A DNA stretch of 48,425 nt from Hyphomicrobiales bacterium. Lineage in GTDB: Bacteria > Pseudomonadota > Alphaproteobacteria > Rhizobiales > Beijerinckiaceae. Every line of letters starts with the position of its first letter. Within the stretch, counting starts at the first letter, position 1. The notes beneath the pieces are model-generated. The model was not told the origin of the DNA. It worked only from the letters and a program-made list of their open reading frames with translations, and searched no databases. The stretch lies in contig JAGWTW010000014.1 in NCBI GenBank assembly GCA_028868735.1, forward strand, positions 1 through 48,425. Reading direction: 5' to 3'. This document shows, piece after piece, positions 30,703 to 43,364 of the stretch. Both the position numbers and the translations under genes were made by a program.

Positions 30703-32181
30703 TCAGAACGCGTTCTTGCCCGTTACCAGCGACCATGGCGTGAGAAAGAGAATGCGCAGATCGAGCCACATCGACCAGTTTTCGATGTAGTGAATGTCGT
30801 GCGCGACGCGCTGCTCGATTTTTTCGAGCGTGTCCGTCTCGCCGCGCCAGCCGTTGACCTGAGCCCAACCGGTAATGCCGGGCTTGACCTTGTGACGCGC
30901 GAAATAACCTTCAACGACCTCGTCGTAAATCCTGCCGTCGGCCTTGGCCTGCATCGCATGCGGACGCGGGCCCACCAGAGACAGTTCGCCCTTCAGAACG
31001 TTGAACAGCTGCGGCAACTCGTCGAGCGAGGTCTTGCGGATGAAGGCGCCGACGCGGGTGACACGGGGATCGCCGCGCGTAACAAGCCTCGTCGCATTGG
31101 CGTCGCATTGGTCCACGTACATGGAGCGGAATTTGTAGACGCCGATCGCTTCGTTGTTGAAACCGTATCGCTGCTGCCGGAAGAGCGCGGGCCCCCTGGA
31201 GTCGAGCTTCACCGCGACCGCGATCAGCGCGAGCAAGGGCGACAGGACGATAAGGCCGAGCGCTGCGATCAAGCGATCCTCGATCGCCTTCAGGGCGACG
31301 CTCCAATCGTTCATCGGCTTGTCGAACACGGGCAGAAAAGGAACATCGCCAATGTAATTGTACGCGCGCGACCGCAGTTTAAGCTTGGAGCCGAGCGCAG
31401 CGATGCGCACGTCGATCGGCAGGACCCACAGCATCTTCAGCACATGGAGGATGCGTTCCTCGGCGACCGTCGGAAGCGCGATGATGAGAAGATCGACCCG
31501 CTGCTCGCGACAGAAGGCCTCCAGATCCTCGAACTTGCCGAGTTTCGCATAGCGTCCGACCTGTTCGGGCGAACGGTATTTGTCGCGATCGTCGAATATG
31601 CCGAGGATCTGGATCGCGCTCGAGCCTGAACGATCGAGGCGCTCGATGAGATCGAATGTCGGCTTGCCGCCGCCGACGATGACGGTCCGCCGCGCGAGAC
31701 GCCCTGCCCGTGTCCAGCCGGCGAGCAGGCGCGACACGGCGAGACGCGAGACCGCGATCATCGCCCACGCGCCCGCCAGCCATTGGAGCGCCCAGGCGCG
31801 TGCGGGAACAATGTCCGCACCGAGCAGGACATGGGCGAGCAGGAGGCCGCCAAGGACGGCGACGAGCGCGACGCCGGCGGCGAGGATCTGGTGAACCGCA
31901 GAACCGAGCGACGCGATCGTGTAGAACCAGCGCGATTTGAGGATAAGCGCGACGCAGGCCGGCGCGACGAGAAGCGCGAGCGCGGCGGAAAAGTCGAAGG
32001 CTTCATAGGCGCGCAGGCGCGACGCCACGCCTGCGATCAGGATCGCCGCGACATCGAAGGCGAGAACGAAGGCGATGACGGCCGGTTGCGAGACGAGACG
32101 CGCGGCCGGCGCAACCGGCGACCGCATCGACGAGACGACGCCGGCCGAAACCGACGACAGGGAGGCAGGAGCAGCGCGCAT
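30703..32181 (-). CDS. Undecaprenyl-phosphate glycosyl-1-phosphate transferase (WcaJ-type)
   Basis: A 492-aa polyprenyl glycosylphosphotransferase that starts exopolysaccharide synthesis on undecaprenyl phosphate. The N-terminal half has several membrane spans and a CoA-binding-like domain ([17 protein letters not shown]), and the C-terminal half has the conserved phosphoglycosyltransferase blocks [33 protein letters not shown] and [17 protein letters not shown]. The start [14 protein letters not shown] is chosen as the furthest upstream with room in the intergenic region. It stands alone, with no other polysaccharide genes beside it. Confidence 0.88.
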   Translation of the reverse strand: MRAAPASLSSVSAGVVSSMRSPVAPAARLVSQPAVIAFVLAFDVAAILIAGVASRLRAYEAFDFSAALALLVAPACVALILKSRWFYTIASLGSAVHQILAAGVALVAVLGGLLLAHVLLGADIVPARAWALQWLAGAWAMIAVSRLAVSRLLAGWTRAGRLARRTVIVGGGKPTFDLIERLDRSGSSAIQILGIFDDRDKYRSPEQVGRYAKLGKFEDLEAFCREQRVDLLIIALPTVAEERILHVLKMLWVLPIDVRIAALGSKLKLRSRAYNYIGDVPFLPVFDKPMNDWSVALKAIEDRLIAALGLIVLSPLLALIAVAVKLDSRGPALFRQQRYGFNNEAIGVYKFRSMYVDQCDANATRLVTRGDPRVTRVGAFIRKTSLDELPQLFNVLKGELSLVGPRPHAMQAKADGRIYDEVVEGYFARHKVKPGITGWAQVNGWRGETDTLEKIEQRVAHDIHYIENWSMWLDLRILFLTPWSLVTGKNAF

Positions 32182-32327
32182 TGAGAGACCTGGGACACAA
32201 GGATCGCCCGCCGGCCGAAGCGGACGAGCGACCTTGGACCGGGCGTCGTTAACGACGCTTTAGGCGCACGCGGCCTGCGGCGGCTGGCGCGACATAACTG
32301 CGCACAGGATTAACGATTCCTCGCCGT

Positions 32328-34016
32328 TCAGGCCGTCCTGGCTTCCGAAAGCCCGAGTTCCTGCTTCATCTGGTCGCGGATCAGGAATTTCTGGATCTTG
32401 CCGGTGACGGTCATCGGGAAGGCGTCGACGAACTTCAAGTAGCGCGGGACCTTGTAATGGGCGATCTGGCCCTTGCAGAAGTCGCGCACTTCGGCTTCCG
32501 TGAGCGTCTCGCCCTCGCGCGGGATGATCCAGGCGCAGAGCTCCTCGCCGAATTTCTGGTCGGGCACGCCGACGACCTGAACGTCGCGGATCTTCGGATG
32601 CCGGTAGAGAAATTCCTCGATTTCGCGCGGATAGACGTTCTCGCCGCCGCGGATCACCATATCCTTGATGCGGCCGACGATGTTGCAATAGCCGGCTTCG
32701 TCCATCGTGGCGAGGTCGCCGGTGTGCATCCAGCCTTCGCCGTCGATCGCCTCGGCGGTCTTGGCGACGTCGCCCCAGTAGCCGCGCATGACCGAATAGC
32801 CGCGCGTACAGAATTCGCCGGTCGCGCCGCGCGGAACGGTCTTGCCGTCCGTATCGACGATCTTGATCTCGACATGCGGATGCACGCGGCCGACGGTCGA
32901 AACGCGCAGCTCAATGGAATCGTCGACGCCGCTCTGCGTCGAAACGGGCGAGGTTTCGGTCATGCCGTAGGCGATCGTCACCTGCCCCATGTGCATCTGA
33001 TCGATCACGCGCTTCATGACCTCGGTCGGGCACGGGCTGCCGGCCATGATGCCCGTGCGCAGCGAGGACATGTCGAATTTCGCGAAATCGGGATGGTCGA
33101 GCGCGGCGATGAACATCGTCGGCACGCCGTAGAGCGTCGTGCAGCGCTCTTCGGCGATCGCCTGCAGCACGGCGAGCGGTTCGAAACTCTCCGCCGGATA
33201 AACCAGCGTCGACCCATGCGTGAGCGCGCCGAGATTGGCCATGACCATGCCGAAGCAATGGTACAGCGGCACGGGAATGCAGAGCCTGTCCTCGCTCGTC
33301 AGGCGGATGGCGTCTCCGGTGAAGCGGCCGTTGTTGAGGATGTTGCGATGCGTAAGCGTCGCGCCCTTCGGCGCGCCGGTCGTGCCGGATGTGAACTGGA
33401 TGTTGATCGGCTCGTCGCATTTCAACGTCCTGCCCAAAGCGGCGAGCGCCTCGCGCTCGGCCTGCGAGGGCCCGGCCAGCAGATCATCGAAATTGAGCAT
33501 CCCCGGCGTTTTGGCGGCGCCGAGGCGCACGACCCATTTCAAGGTCGGCAATTTCGCGGCCTTGAGTTCGCCAGGCGCGCAGGCGTTCAGTTCCGGCGCG
33601 AGATCGGTCAGCATCTCAATATAGTCGGAGGTCTTGAAGGCCGGCGACAGGATGATCGCGCGGCAGCCGACCTTGTTGACGGCGTATTCGAGTTCGGCCC
33701 TCCGATAGGCCGGATTGATGTTGACGAGCACGAGACCGGCCTTGGCGGTCGCATATTGCGTCAAGGTCCATTCGACGTTGTTTTGCGACCAGATGGCGAT
33801 GCGGTCGCCCTTCGCGAGACCGAGCCGCATCAGCGAACACGCGAGCGCCTCCACGCGCCGCTGCAGCTCCGCATAGGTCAGGCGATCGTTCTGGTGACGC
33901 GAGATCAACGCCTCGGAATTGGCGTAACGCGCGCATGCGCTGTCGAAATATGCGCCGATCGTCTCTTCGATCAGCGGCGCGTCGGTCGCGCCCTTGTCCT
34001 GGCTCAGCTCAGTCAT
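32328..34016 (-). CDS. AMP-binding acyl-CoA synthetase
   Basis: A 562-aa ANL-superfamily ligase. P-loop [26 protein letters not shown], and the C-terminal [17 protein letters not shown] and GKIQKFLIR (conserved lysine) are all present. It activates a short- or branched-chain carboxylic acid to its CoA ester and is the last gene in the ivd-mccB-mccA run, 31 bp after mccA, so it may feed isovalerate or another acyl acid into the pathway. The start at 34016 is chosen because 32 extra upstream codons overlap mccA. Confidence 0.85.
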   Translation of the reverse strand: MTELSQDKGATDAPLIEETIGAYFDSACARYANSEALISRHQNDRLTYAELQRRVEALACSLMRLGLAKGDRIAIWSQNNVEWTLTQYATAKAGLVLVNINPAYRRAELEYAVNKVGCRAIILSPAFKTSDYIEMLTDLAPELNACAPGELKAAKLPTLKWVVRLGAAKTPGMLNFDDLLAGPSQAEREALAALGRTLKCDEPINIQFTSGTTGAPKGATLTHRNILNNGRFTGDAIRLTSEDRLCIPVPLYHCFGMVMANLGALTHGSTLVYPAESFEPLAVLQAIAEERCTTLYGVPTMFIAALDHPDFAKFDMSSLRTGIMAGSPCPTEVMKRVIDQMHMGQVTIAYGMTETSPVSTQSGVDDSIELRVSTVGRVHPHVEIKIVDTDGKTVPRGATGEFCTRGYSVMRGYWGDVAKTAEAIDGEGWMHTGDLATMDEAGYCNIVGRIKDMVIRGGENVYPREIEEFLYRHPKIRDVQVVGVPDQKFGEELCAWIIPREGETLTEAEVRDFCKGQIAHYKVPRYLKFVDAFPMTVTGKIQKFLIRDQMKQELGLSEARTA

Positions 34017-34047
34017 GACCGTTCCCTCAGGCGTGTTTTGCCGCAGT

Positions 34048-36051
<2,004 letters not shown>

Positions 36052-36065
36052 GGCGCGTCTCCCCA

Positions 36066-37673
36066 TCACATCCTGAACAGGCCGAATTTCGTCGGCTCGA
36101 TCGGCGCATTCAGGCTCGCCGAGAGCGACAGCCCGAGAACGCGACGCGTCTGCGCGGGGTCGCAAATGCCGTCGTCCCACAATCGCGCCGTCGCGTAATA
36201 GGGATTGCCCTGCTCCTCGTATTGCGCGCGGATCGGAGCGCGGAATTTCTCCTCGTCCTCCTTGCTCCACGCGCCGCCCTTGGCCTCAATGCCGTCGCGG
36301 CGCACCGTCGCCAGCACGCTCGCAGCCTGCTCGCCGCCCATCACCGACACGCGCGCATTCGGCCACATCCACAGGAAACGCGGCGAATAGGCGCGGCCGC
36401 ACATCCCGTAATTTCCCGCGCCGTGCGAGCCGCCGATGATCAGCGTCAGTTTCGGCACCTGCGCGGTCGCGACCGCCGTCACCATTTTCGCGCCGTCCTT
36501 GGCGATGCCGGCGTTCTCGTATTTTCGGCCGACCATGAAGCCGGTGATGTTCTGCAGGAAGATGAGCGGAATGCCGCGCTGCGCGCAGAGTTCGATGAAA
36601 TGCGCGCCCTTCTGCGCGGATTCGCCGAACAGGATTCCGTTGTTGGCGAGGATGCCGACGGGATAGCCGTAGAGGTGGGCGAAGCCGGTCACCAGCGTCG
36701 ACCCATACCGCTGCTTGAACTCGTCGAACCGCGATCCGTCCACGACGCGCGCAATCACCTCGCGCACGTCGTAGGGTTTGCGCGTATCTGTCTGGATGAT
36801 TCCATGCAGTTCGGCCGGATCGTAGATCGGCTCTTCTCCCGCGCCGATCTTCATGTCGACGGGTTTGCGGCGGTTGAGGTTGGCGACGATGCGGCGCGTG
36901 ATGAAGAGCGCGTGCGCGTCGTTTTCGGCGTAATGGTCGCAGACGCCGGAAATTCGCGTATGCACGTCGCCGCCGCCGAGATCTTCGGCGCTGACGACCT
37001 CGCCGGTCGCGGCCTTCACGAGCGGCGGTCCGCCGAGAAAGATCGTGCCCTGCTTGCCCACGATCACGGTCTCGTCGGACATCGCGGGCACATAGGCGCC
37101 GCCCGCCGTGCACGATCCCATCACCACGGCGATCTGCGGAATGCCTTTGGCGGACATGTTCGCCTGATTGAAGAAGATGCGGCCGAAATGGTCGCGATCG
37201 GGAAAGACCTCGTCCTGACGCGGGAGGAAAGCGCCGCCGGAGTCGACGAGATAGATGCACGGCAGATTGTTCTGCTCTGCGATCTCCTGCGCGCGCAGAT
37301 GCTTCTTCACGGTCATCGGATAATAGGTGCCGCCCTTCACCGTCGCATCGTTGGCGACGATCATGCACTCGGTCCCCTGCACGCGGCCGACGCCGCAGAT
37401 GACGCCCGCGGACGGGGCGTCTCCGTCATACATGCCGTAGGCCGCAAGTTGCCCGATCTCGAGAAAGGGCGCGCCCGGATCGAGCAGATGGTCGACCCGA
37501 TCGCGCGGCAGAAGTTTTCCGCGCGCAACGTGTCTGGCGCAAGCTTCCGCGCCGCCGCCCGTCGCGACCGATCCGAATTTGTCGCGAAGATCGTCGATCA
37601 GCGCGCCCATCGCGGCCTTGTTGGCCTTGTACTCGTCGGAGCGCGTATTCACGTTGGATTTCAGGGCTTGCAT
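36066..37673 (-). CDS. mccB: Methylcrotonyl-CoA carboxylase carboxyltransferase (beta) subunit
   Basis: A 535-aa carboxyltransferase. Blocks [28 protein letters not shown] at the N-terminus and [38 protein letters not shown] at the C-terminus are the methylcrotonyl type. It transfers carboxyl from biotin to 3-methylcrotonyl-CoA. The ATG at 37673 ([12 protein letters not shown]) is chosen; the frame continues upstream only as a read-through of the ivd shadow. An inverted-repeat element separates it from ivd. Confidence 0.92.
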   Translation of the reverse strand: MQALKSNVNTRSDEYKANKAAMGALIDDLRDKFGSVATGGGAEACARHVARGKLLPRDRVDHLLDPGAPFLEIGQLAAYGMYDGDAPSAGVICGVGRVQGTECMIVANDATVKGGTYYPMTVKKHLRAQEIAEQNNLPCIYLVDSGGAFLPRQDEVFPDRDHFGRIFFNQANMSAKGIPQIAVVMGSCTAGGAYVPAMSDETVIVGKQGTIFLGGPPLVKAATGEVVSAEDLGGGDVHTRISGVCDHYAENDAHALFITRRIVANLNRRKPVDMKIGAGEEPIYDPAELHGIIQTDTRKPYDVREVIARVVDGSRFDEFKQRYGSTLVTGFAHLYGYPVGILANNGILFGESAQKGAHFIELCAQRGIPLIFLQNITGFMVGRKYENAGIAKDGAKMVTAVATAQVPKLTLIIGGSHGAGNYGMCGRAYSPRFLWMWPNARVSVMGGEQAASVLATVRRDGIEAKGGAWSKEDEEKFRAPIRAQYEEQGNPYYATARLWDDGICDPAQTRRVLGLSLSASLNAPIEPTKFGLFRM

Positions 37674-37706
37674 CGGCGTTTCCTCGACCCGTTCCCGACC
37701 GACGAA

Positions 37707-37783
37707 CGTCACCCCCGCGAAAGCGGGGATCCGGTTCTCGGGCTTGTCATCGGCTGCTGGATTCCCGCGTTCGCAGGAATGAC
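37707..37783. repeat. Dispersed palindromic intergenic repeat
   Basis: A 77-bp inverted repeat: CGTCACCCCCGCGAAAGCGGGGATCC at one end and GGATTCCCGCGTTCGCAGGAATGAC at the other. It belongs to the widely dispersed GTCATTCCCGCGAAAGCGGGAATCC-type intergenic repeats of proteobacterial genomes. It lies between ivd and mccB and could form a strong mRNA hairpin. Confidence 0.65.
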
Positions 37784-37792
37784 AGACCAACG

Positions 37793-38965
37793 CTACTTCG
37801 TCTCGGCCATCAATTCGCGGCCGATCAGCATACGGCGAATTTCCGACGTACCCGCGCCGATCTCGTAGAGCTTGGCGTCGCGCCAGAGGCGCCCTGTCGG
37901 AAAATCGTTGGTGTAGCCGACGCCGCCGAGCGCCTGGATCGCTTCGCCCGCCATCCACGTCGCCTTTTCCGCCGAGTAGAGAATGGCGCCGGCCGCGTCC
38001 TTGCGCAGTGTGCGCGCGTGGTCGGCGGAATCGCAGGCGCGTCCGACGGCGTAGACATAGGCGCGCGTCGCCTGCCAGGTCGAATACATGTCGGCGAGCT
38101 TGCCCTGCATCAGCTGGAAATCGCCGATCGGCTGGCCGAACTGCTTGCGCTCGTGCATGTAGGGCACGACGACGTCCATGCAGGCCGCCATGATGCCGAG
38201 CGGACCGCCGGACAGGACCGTGCGTTCGTAATCGAGGCCCGACATCAGGACGCGAACGCCCTCGCCGACCTTGCCGAGCACGTTTTCTTCCGGGACCTCG
38301 CAATTGTCGAAAAACAGCGGGAACGTGTTGGAGCCGCGCATGCCGAGCTTGTCGAGATGCTGGCCGTGCGTGAAGCCCTTGAAGCCCTTTTCGATGATGA
38401 AAGCGGTCATGCCGCGCGGGCCGGCGTCCGGATCGGTCTTGGCGTAAACGACGAGCGTGTCCGCATCGCCGCCGTTGGTGATCCACATTTTCGAGCCGTT
38501 GAGGACGTAGCGGTCGCCTTTCTTGTCAGCGCGCAACTTCATCGAAACGACATCGGAGCCGGCGCCCGGCTCCGACATGGCGAGCGCGCCGACATGGTCG
38601 CCGGAGACGAGCTTGGGCAGGTATTTCTGGCGCTGCGCTTCCGTGCCGTTGCGACGAATCTGATTCACGCAGAGGTTCGAATGCGCGCCGTAGGACAGGC
38701 CGACCGAGGCGGACGCCCGCGAAATCTCCTCCAGCGCGACGATATGGGCGAGGTAGCCCATGTTCGAGCCGCCGAATTCTTCCGAAACAGTCATGCCGAG
38801 CAGGCCCAGTTCGCCGAATTTCTTCCAGAGGTCGGCCGGAAATTCGTTCAATCTGTCGATCTCGGCGGCGCGGGGCGCAATTTCGGCCTGCGCGAAGGCA
38901 TGGACGGTGTCGCGAAGCATGGCGATGTCTTCGCCAAGCCCCATGTCGATGCTCGGTATGTTCAT
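37793..38965 (-). CDS. ivd: Isovaleryl-CoA dehydrogenase
   Basis: A 390-aa FAD enzyme of the acyl-CoA dehydrogenase family, which oxidises isovaleryl-CoA to 3-methylcrotonyl-CoA. The glutamate of [15 protein letters not shown] (E247) corresponds to the catalytic base specific to isovaleryl-CoA dehydrogenases, which sits in helix G rather than near the C-terminus. Substrate and FAD blocks ([40 protein letters not shown]) are intact. It is first in the minus-strand leucine operon, with AGGAACG-like RBS before the ATG at 38965. Confidence 0.93.
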   Translation of the reverse strand: MNIPSIDMGLGEDIAMLRDTVHAFAQAEIAPRAAEIDRLNEFPADLWKKFGELGLLGMTVSEEFGGSNMGYLAHIVALEEISRASASVGLSYGAHSNLCVNQIRRNGTEAQRQKYLPKLVSGDHVGALAMSEPGAGSDVVSMKLRADKKGDRYVLNGSKMWITNGGDADTLVVYAKTDPDAGPRGMTAFIIEKGFKGFTHGQHLDKLGMRGSNTFPLFFDNCEVPEENVLGKVGEGVRVLMSGLDYERTVLSGGPLGIMAACMDVVVPYMHERKQFGQPIGDFQLMQGKLADMYSTWQATRAYVYAVGRACDSADHARTLRKDAAGAILYSAEKATWMAGEAIQALGGVGYTNDFPTGRLWRDAKLYEIGAGTSEIRRMLIGRELMAETK

Positions 38966-39066
38966 TCGTTCCTCCCTGACGCGCGAGCATGATCCTAGCG
39001 CGGCCGCGGCGCCAGCCATGCCGAAAAGGTTGCATTTTTAGCCACGATGTCGAATATCGCGTCGAG

Positions 39067-40110
39067 ATGACCGCTGCGACCGCCCTGCCCTTCCTGTCCG
39101 CCGCGTCGCGCGCGATGACCCCGATCGCCTTCGTCAAGGGCGTTGCGGCCGCATATCGCCGGTATGGCAGGGACCCATCGGAGGCGCTTTCGAGGGCGCA
39201 TATCCCGCCAGACCTATTGAAGCGACCGGACGCACGCGTCACCGCGGCGCAATTCGAGGCTTTGTGCGGCTGGGCCATGCGCGAACTCGACGACGAAGCG
39301 CTCGGCTGGTTCGCCCGCAAAATGCCGTGGGGCGCCTATGGCATGTTGTGCCGTGCGTCCGTGACCGCTGCGACGCTCGATGTCGCGCTTCGCCGCTGGA
39401 GCCGGCATCATCGCATTCTCACCGACGACGTCGTCTTCGACCTGCGGACCGACGGCGAGGCGGCGCGCCTGTCGCTGATCGAGAACAGGCCGCTCGACGA
39501 ACAACGCGAATTCTGCCTCGTCACGCTGTTGCGCTATGTGCTGGGCTATTCCTGCTGGGCCGTCGATTCCGCGATTCCGCTTCGAACGGCGTCGTTCCCT
39601 TTTCGCAAGCCGGATCACGTCTCCGTCTATCCGACGATCTTCTGCAAGGAACTGGCCTTCGACGCCGTGCGCGCGGAAATCGCCTTCGACGCGCGCTATC
39701 TCGCCCTGCCGCTCAAACGCGACGAGGCCGATCTCAACGCGATGCTGAAGCGGGCGCTGCCCCTGACGGTGCTGCCCTACCGCCGCGACCGTCTCATCGT
39801 GGACCGGGTGCGCGAATTGTTGCGCGATCCCCACAACCGCTTCTTCGGGGCGCCGGAACTCGCCGAAACGCTCGCACTCTCCACGCGCACGCTGCATCGC
39901 CGCTTGCTGGCCGAAGGCGCGAGCTTGCGCGACCTGAAGGAGGAGGCGCGGATCGAGCTTGCGCGGCAGGCCCTCGTGCGGGGGCGCTCGTCCATCAAGC
40001 GCGTCGCGCATGCGGCGGGCTTTCGCAGCGAAAAGAGTTTTTCGCGCGCCTTCCGCCAATGGACCGGCGAGACGCCGAGCGGATTTCGCGCGGCGCGCAG
40101 GCCGGCCTAG
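39067..40110 (+). CDS. AraC family transcriptional regulator
   Basis: A 347-aa regulator with the arabinose-binding AraC N-terminal domain of the OruR/ArgR-like class and a C-terminal AraC HTH (about residues 245-345, ALSTRTLHRRLLAEGAS and the second helix FRSEKSFSRAFRQWTGETPSGFR). It diverges from ivd with 101 bp between them, so it is a candidate regulator of the leucine/isovalerate operon or of the downstream flavoprotein. The ATG at 39067 starts the domain; the longer frame upstream is weaker. Confidence 0.82.
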   Translation: MTAATALPFLSAASRAMTPIAFVKGVAAAYRRYGRDPSEALSRAHIPPDLLKRPDARVTAAQFEALCGWAMRELDDEALGWFARKMPWGAYGMLCRASVTAATLDVALRRWSRHHRILTDDVVFDLRTDGEAARLSLIENRPLDEQREFCLVTLLRYVLGYSCWAVDSAIPLRTASFPFRKPDHVSVYPTIFCKELAFDAVRAEIAFDARYLALPLKRDEADLNAMLKRALPLTVLPYRRDRLIVDRVRELLRDPHNRFFGAPELAETLALSTRTLHRRLLAEGASLRDLKEEARIELARQALVRGRSSIKRVAHAAGFRSEKSFSRAFRQWTGETPSGFRAARRPA

Positions 40111-40157
40111 ACTGTCGAAACGAGCCGGCTACGCCAGCCACTGCACGGACCTTTTGC

Positions 40158-41309
40158 ATGACCACGATTCTCGACGCCGCGCGGCGCCTGCGACCGACGA
40201 TTGCCGCCCGCGCGCAGGAAATCGAAACCGCCCGGCGCCTGCCTGCGGATCTGGCGGCGGAAATGGCTGCGGCCGGACTGTTCCGGATGGGGTTGCCGCG
40301 CGAGATCGGCGGCCCCGAATGCGATCCTGCGACCCTGCTCGAGGCGATAGAAATCATCGGTGACGCCGATGCATCCGCCGGATGGTGCACGATGATCGCG
40401 GTAACGTCGGGATTGACGGCCGCCTATCTCGAAACGGACGTCGCGCGCGCCATTTTTTCGCCCGCCCATGTGATCGCCGGCGGCGTGTTCGCGCCGATGG
40501 GACGCGCAGTCGAGAACGACGATTGCTTCATGCTGACCGGCAAATGGCAATGGGCGTCGGGTTCCGCCAATTGCCACTGGCTCGGCGGCGGCGCGCTGAT
40601 CGTTGACGAGGGCGCGGTACGAACTTCCGCGGACGGCGCGCCGAAAGCCCGCATGTTGCTGTTCCCGGCTTCGTCCGCGACTCTCATCGATTCCTGGCAT
40701 GTGGCTGGCCTCTGCGGCACCGGCTCCGGCGAGATGGCAGTCACAAACCTGCGGGTGCCGAAGTCCCATTCGGCGTCGATCGCAACGGATCGTCCGGTGG
40801 CGCGCGGCGCGCTCTACGCATTCCCGATCTTCGGGCTGCTTGCGCTGGGCATCGCCGCCGTGATGCTCGGCAACGCCGGCGCCGCGATACGCGATCTGGT
40901 GGAGCTCGCGGGCGGCAAGAAGCCGCAGGGATCGACCCGACTGCTCGCGGAACGCGCGACGGCGCAGGCAACGCTCGCGGAGACCGTTGCGAAATTCCGG
41001 GCGGCGCGCGCTTTCTACTACGAGGCGGTCGATCGCGCCTGGCGATCGGCGCGGACGAACGGCGAAGTTCTGCTGGACGAACGCGTCGCATTGCGGCTCG
41101 CCGCCACGCATGCGGTTCGAACCAGCGCCGAAGCGACGCGCGCCATGTGCGATCTCGGCGGCGGGTCGTCTGTCTTCCTGTCGTCGCCGCTGCAACGGCG
41201 CTTCCGCGACGCATTCGTCGGCGCTCAACACATGATGATCGCGCCGCAAACCTACGAATTGACGGGCCGCGCGTTGATGGGGCTGAAGACCGACGCGGGT
41301 TTCCTCTGA
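40158..41309 (+). CDS. Acyl-CoA dehydrogenase-like flavoprotein (monooxygenase type)
   Basis: A 383-aa protein of the acyl-CoA dehydrogenase fold. WCTMIAVTSGLTAAYL, ITGKWQWASGS-like and GTGSGEMAV blocks suggest the HpaH/DszC/Actinorhodin-oxygenase-like branch that uses reduced flavin to hydroxylate aromatics or oxidise sulfur compounds, rather than a true dehydrogenase; the C-terminal acyl-CoA-dehydrogenase catalytic glutamate is not evident. It lies 47 bp after the AraC gene and so may be its target. Confidence 0.7.
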   Translation: MTTILDAARRLRPTIAARAQEIETARRLPADLAAEMAAAGLFRMGLPREIGGPECDPATLLEAIEIIGDADASAGWCTMIAVTSGLTAAYLETDVARAIFSPAHVIAGGVFAPMGRAVENDDCFMLTGKWQWASGSANCHWLGGGALIVDEGAVRTSADGAPKARMLLFPASSATLIDSWHVAGLCGTGSGEMAVTNLRVPKSHSASIATDRPVARGALYAFPIFGLLALGIAAVMLGNAGAAIRDLVELAGGKKPQGSTRLLAERATAQATLAETVAKFRAARAFYYEAVDRAWRSARTNGEVLLDERVALRLAATHAVRTSAEATRAMCDLGGGSSVFLSSPLQRRFRDAFVGAQHMMIAPQTYELTGRALMGLKTDAGFL

Positions 41310-41313
41310 GCCC

Positions 41314-42219
41314 TCAGATCGCAGGACGGATCGCCGCCATGCGCAGCGCTCGCGGTTCGACCTCGATGCGGCGCGGCGTCGCTTCCAGAAATTCGCCGTC
41401 CGCGATCATGCCGATCGGAGCGGAAAATTCGAACTCCAGCGTTTTCGCCCGCTTGTGGAGAACGAGCGGGCTTGCGACATGGCTACCGTCGAAAATTTTC
41501 GGAAAGAGGCGAAGCAATTGCGAGCGGCTCATCTCGGCGCCGCTGACGACGTCCATTTCCGCATCGTCGACGCGCGCCTGCGGCGCCATCAGCATCCCGG
41601 CGCCGGTGTAACGGCTGTTGGCGACCGACAGCAGCGTGAGGGCCTCGCGACGAAAGTCTCCCGCGTCCAGACGATAGGGAAGCAGGTGCGGCGCGAGCCG
41701 CGCGACCATCCACAAGACGCCGGCCGAATAGCCGGCCGACCCCAACGGCTTCAAGCGATTGTTGACGAGACGCCCCACGGCGGCGGCGAAACCGAAGCTG
41801 ACCATATTCGCGCACCAGAACGTGCGTTCGTCGCAGACGACGCGCAACAGGTCGATCGAGGCCGCCGCCGTCGCGCTATTCTCGCCGATCGCATCGCCTC
41901 CGACCGACGGCAGATCGCGGACGAGCGAATTGCCGGTGCCGAGCGGCGCGACGCAGACGAGCAGCCGCTCGTCGCCCCGCGCATGCGGCATAAGGCCGTT
42001 GACGACTTCGAACAGAGTTCCGTCTCCGCCCATGACGACGATCGTCCGGCGGCCGGTGATAAAGGCGCGAGCGGCGATGGCCGATGCGTCGCCCTGCGCC
42101 TTGGTGAAGACGACCTCAGGCGAAAATCCGCGTTGCGCGAGACGTTCGAGCAGACGCGGCGCCTTGCGTCCGCACCTGCCGCCGCCGGACGCCGGATTGA
42201 CGATCGCGAGGGGCCTCAT
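41314..42219 (-). CDS. Diacylglycerol kinase-family lipid kinase
   Basis: A 301-aa DAGK-catalytic-domain protein. The nucleotide-binding VVMGGDGTLFEVVNGL and PLGTGNSLVRDL blocks are intact, and VNPASGGGR starts the domain. The family phosphorylates diacylglycerol, sphingosine or other lipids in bacteria. It converges with the flavoprotein gene with 4 bp between them. The exact lipid is not predictable. Confidence 0.87.
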   Translation of the reverse strand: MRPLAIVNPASGGGRCGRKAPRLLERLAQRGFSPEVVFTKAQGDASAIAARAFITGRRTIVVMGGDGTLFEVVNGLMPHARGDERLLVCVAPLGTGNSLVRDLPSVGGDAIGENSATAAASIDLLRVVCDERTFWCANMVSFGFAAAVGRLVNNRLKPLGSAGYSAGVLWMVARLAPHLLPYRLDAGDFRREALTLLSVANSRYTGAGMLMAPQARVDDAEMDVVSGAEMSRSQLLRLFPKIFDGSHVASPLVLHKRAKTLEFEFSAPIGMIADGEFLEATPRRIEVEPRALRMAAIRPAI

Positions 42220-42272
42220 GACCTTCGTTCTAGCCTGCGGTCATGCTTCTGTCACATGCGCCGCGCGAACGG

Positions 42273-43364
42273 CTAGGGCGGGGGCAGGATCTTCTTTGCG
42301 ACGAGGTCGGCGAAGAGTTCGCGGAACATGTCCTCGGTATCGATGCAATCGCCGAAGCCGGCCTTGCGCAGCTTGATCGTGCTGACGAGCGCCGGCGGCG
42401 CCGCGCGGCCTGTCAAGGACGCCATGCAATAATCGGCATATTGATGGGACCGGCCCAGCAGCTTTTCGATGTCCGGTTCGACCAGGCCGCGCCGCGCTGC
42501 GATCTCGCGCCAGATCCCTGCGCGCGCCGGCAGGTATTCGGCCAGCCGCAACGGCTCCGGCTCGCCCGCCTCCATGCCGAGCGCCGCCGCGATCGCCGGC
42601 CAGACGTTGCGCCAGACAAAGACGTCGCCGTTCGTGAGGTTGAAGGTTTCGTTGCGCGCGGCCGGCGCCAAGGCGGCCCAGGCGAGCGCGCGCGCCAGCA
42701 AACGCGCATCGACCGCCTCCAGCGTATAGTCGGCGCCGCCGGGATAAGAGAAAGGCAGGCCCTCGGCGCGCCGGATCGCCGCATAGGCGCCGAGCACTGG
42801 CATGATGTTCATGGCCGCGCCGATCGCGTCCCCGAAAATGATCTGCGGTCGAAAGATCGTGAAAGCGAAACCGTGCTCGGCCGCGCGCGCGCGCAGATAG
42901 TCCTCCTGCAGCCAATAGAAATTCGCATGATCGTCGCGCGGCCATTTTTCACGGGCCGGAACCGCGATGCGATGAAGGTGGACGCCGTAGGCTTTCGTGC
43001 CTTGAAGCAAAGACACATGCGCGAGCGCGCCGCGCGACACGAGCGGGCGCACCAGGTTTTCGAGCATGGCAAGGTTGCATTGCATCTGCCCGGGATCGCG
43101 CCAGCCGGCGACGAGCTCCGGCTTTTCGTGCAACGCTGCGAAGACCAGATGCGTGACAGGCGGAAGCGCCGCGACCGCTTCAACGCAGGCGCTTGCATCG
43201 AGCAGATCGATCGCAACGTGACGCCAGCCCGGCTTCGCGTCGAGGAGCGGCGCGCGCCGCGACACGGCGATCGTCGTCCAGTCCGCCGCCGATGCGAAAT
43301 GTTCCGTCGCCGCCTGCCCGACAACGCCGGACGCGCCTGCGACCAGCACGGTTTTCTGCATCAT
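42273..43364 (-). CDS. PRISE-like NAD(P)-dependent reductase (progesterone 5-beta-reductase/iridoid synthase type)
   Basis: A 363-aa extended SDR. The N-terminal nucleotide fold is GASGVVGQAATEHF. The catalytic lysine and tyrosine are seen in the PRISE context, LLQGTKAYGVHL and NFYWLQEDYLRAR, together with FTIFRPQIIFGDA. These enzymes reduce enone double bonds (1,4-reduction). Its start overlaps the cydC stop by 4 bp (ATGA), so it is the third gene of a cydD-cydC-reductase operon. The natural substrate is unknown. Confidence 0.75.
   Translation of the reverse strand: MMQKTVLVAGASGVVGQAATEHFASAADWTTIAVSRRAPLLDAKPGWRHVAIDLLDASACVEAVAALPPVTHLVFAALHEKPELVAGWRDPGQMQCNLAMLENLVRPLVSRGALAHVSLLQGTKAYGVHLHRIAVPAREKWPRDDHANFYWLQEDYLRARAAEHGFAFTIFRPQIIFGDAIGAAMNIMPVLGAYAAIRRAEGLPFSYPGGADYTLEAVDARLLARALAWAALAPAARNETFNLTNGDVFVWRNVWPAIAAALGMEAGEPEPLRLAEYLPARAGIWREIAARRGLVEPDIEKLLGRSHQYADYCMASLTGRAAPPALVSTIKLRKAGFGDCIDTEDMFRELFADLVAKKILPPP

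Noticed and set aside
36066..38486. Single fused reading frame spanning mccB and part of ivd
   Set aside because: The upstream part is arginine-rich shadow of ivd on the same strand in another frame; mccB has its own start at 37673.
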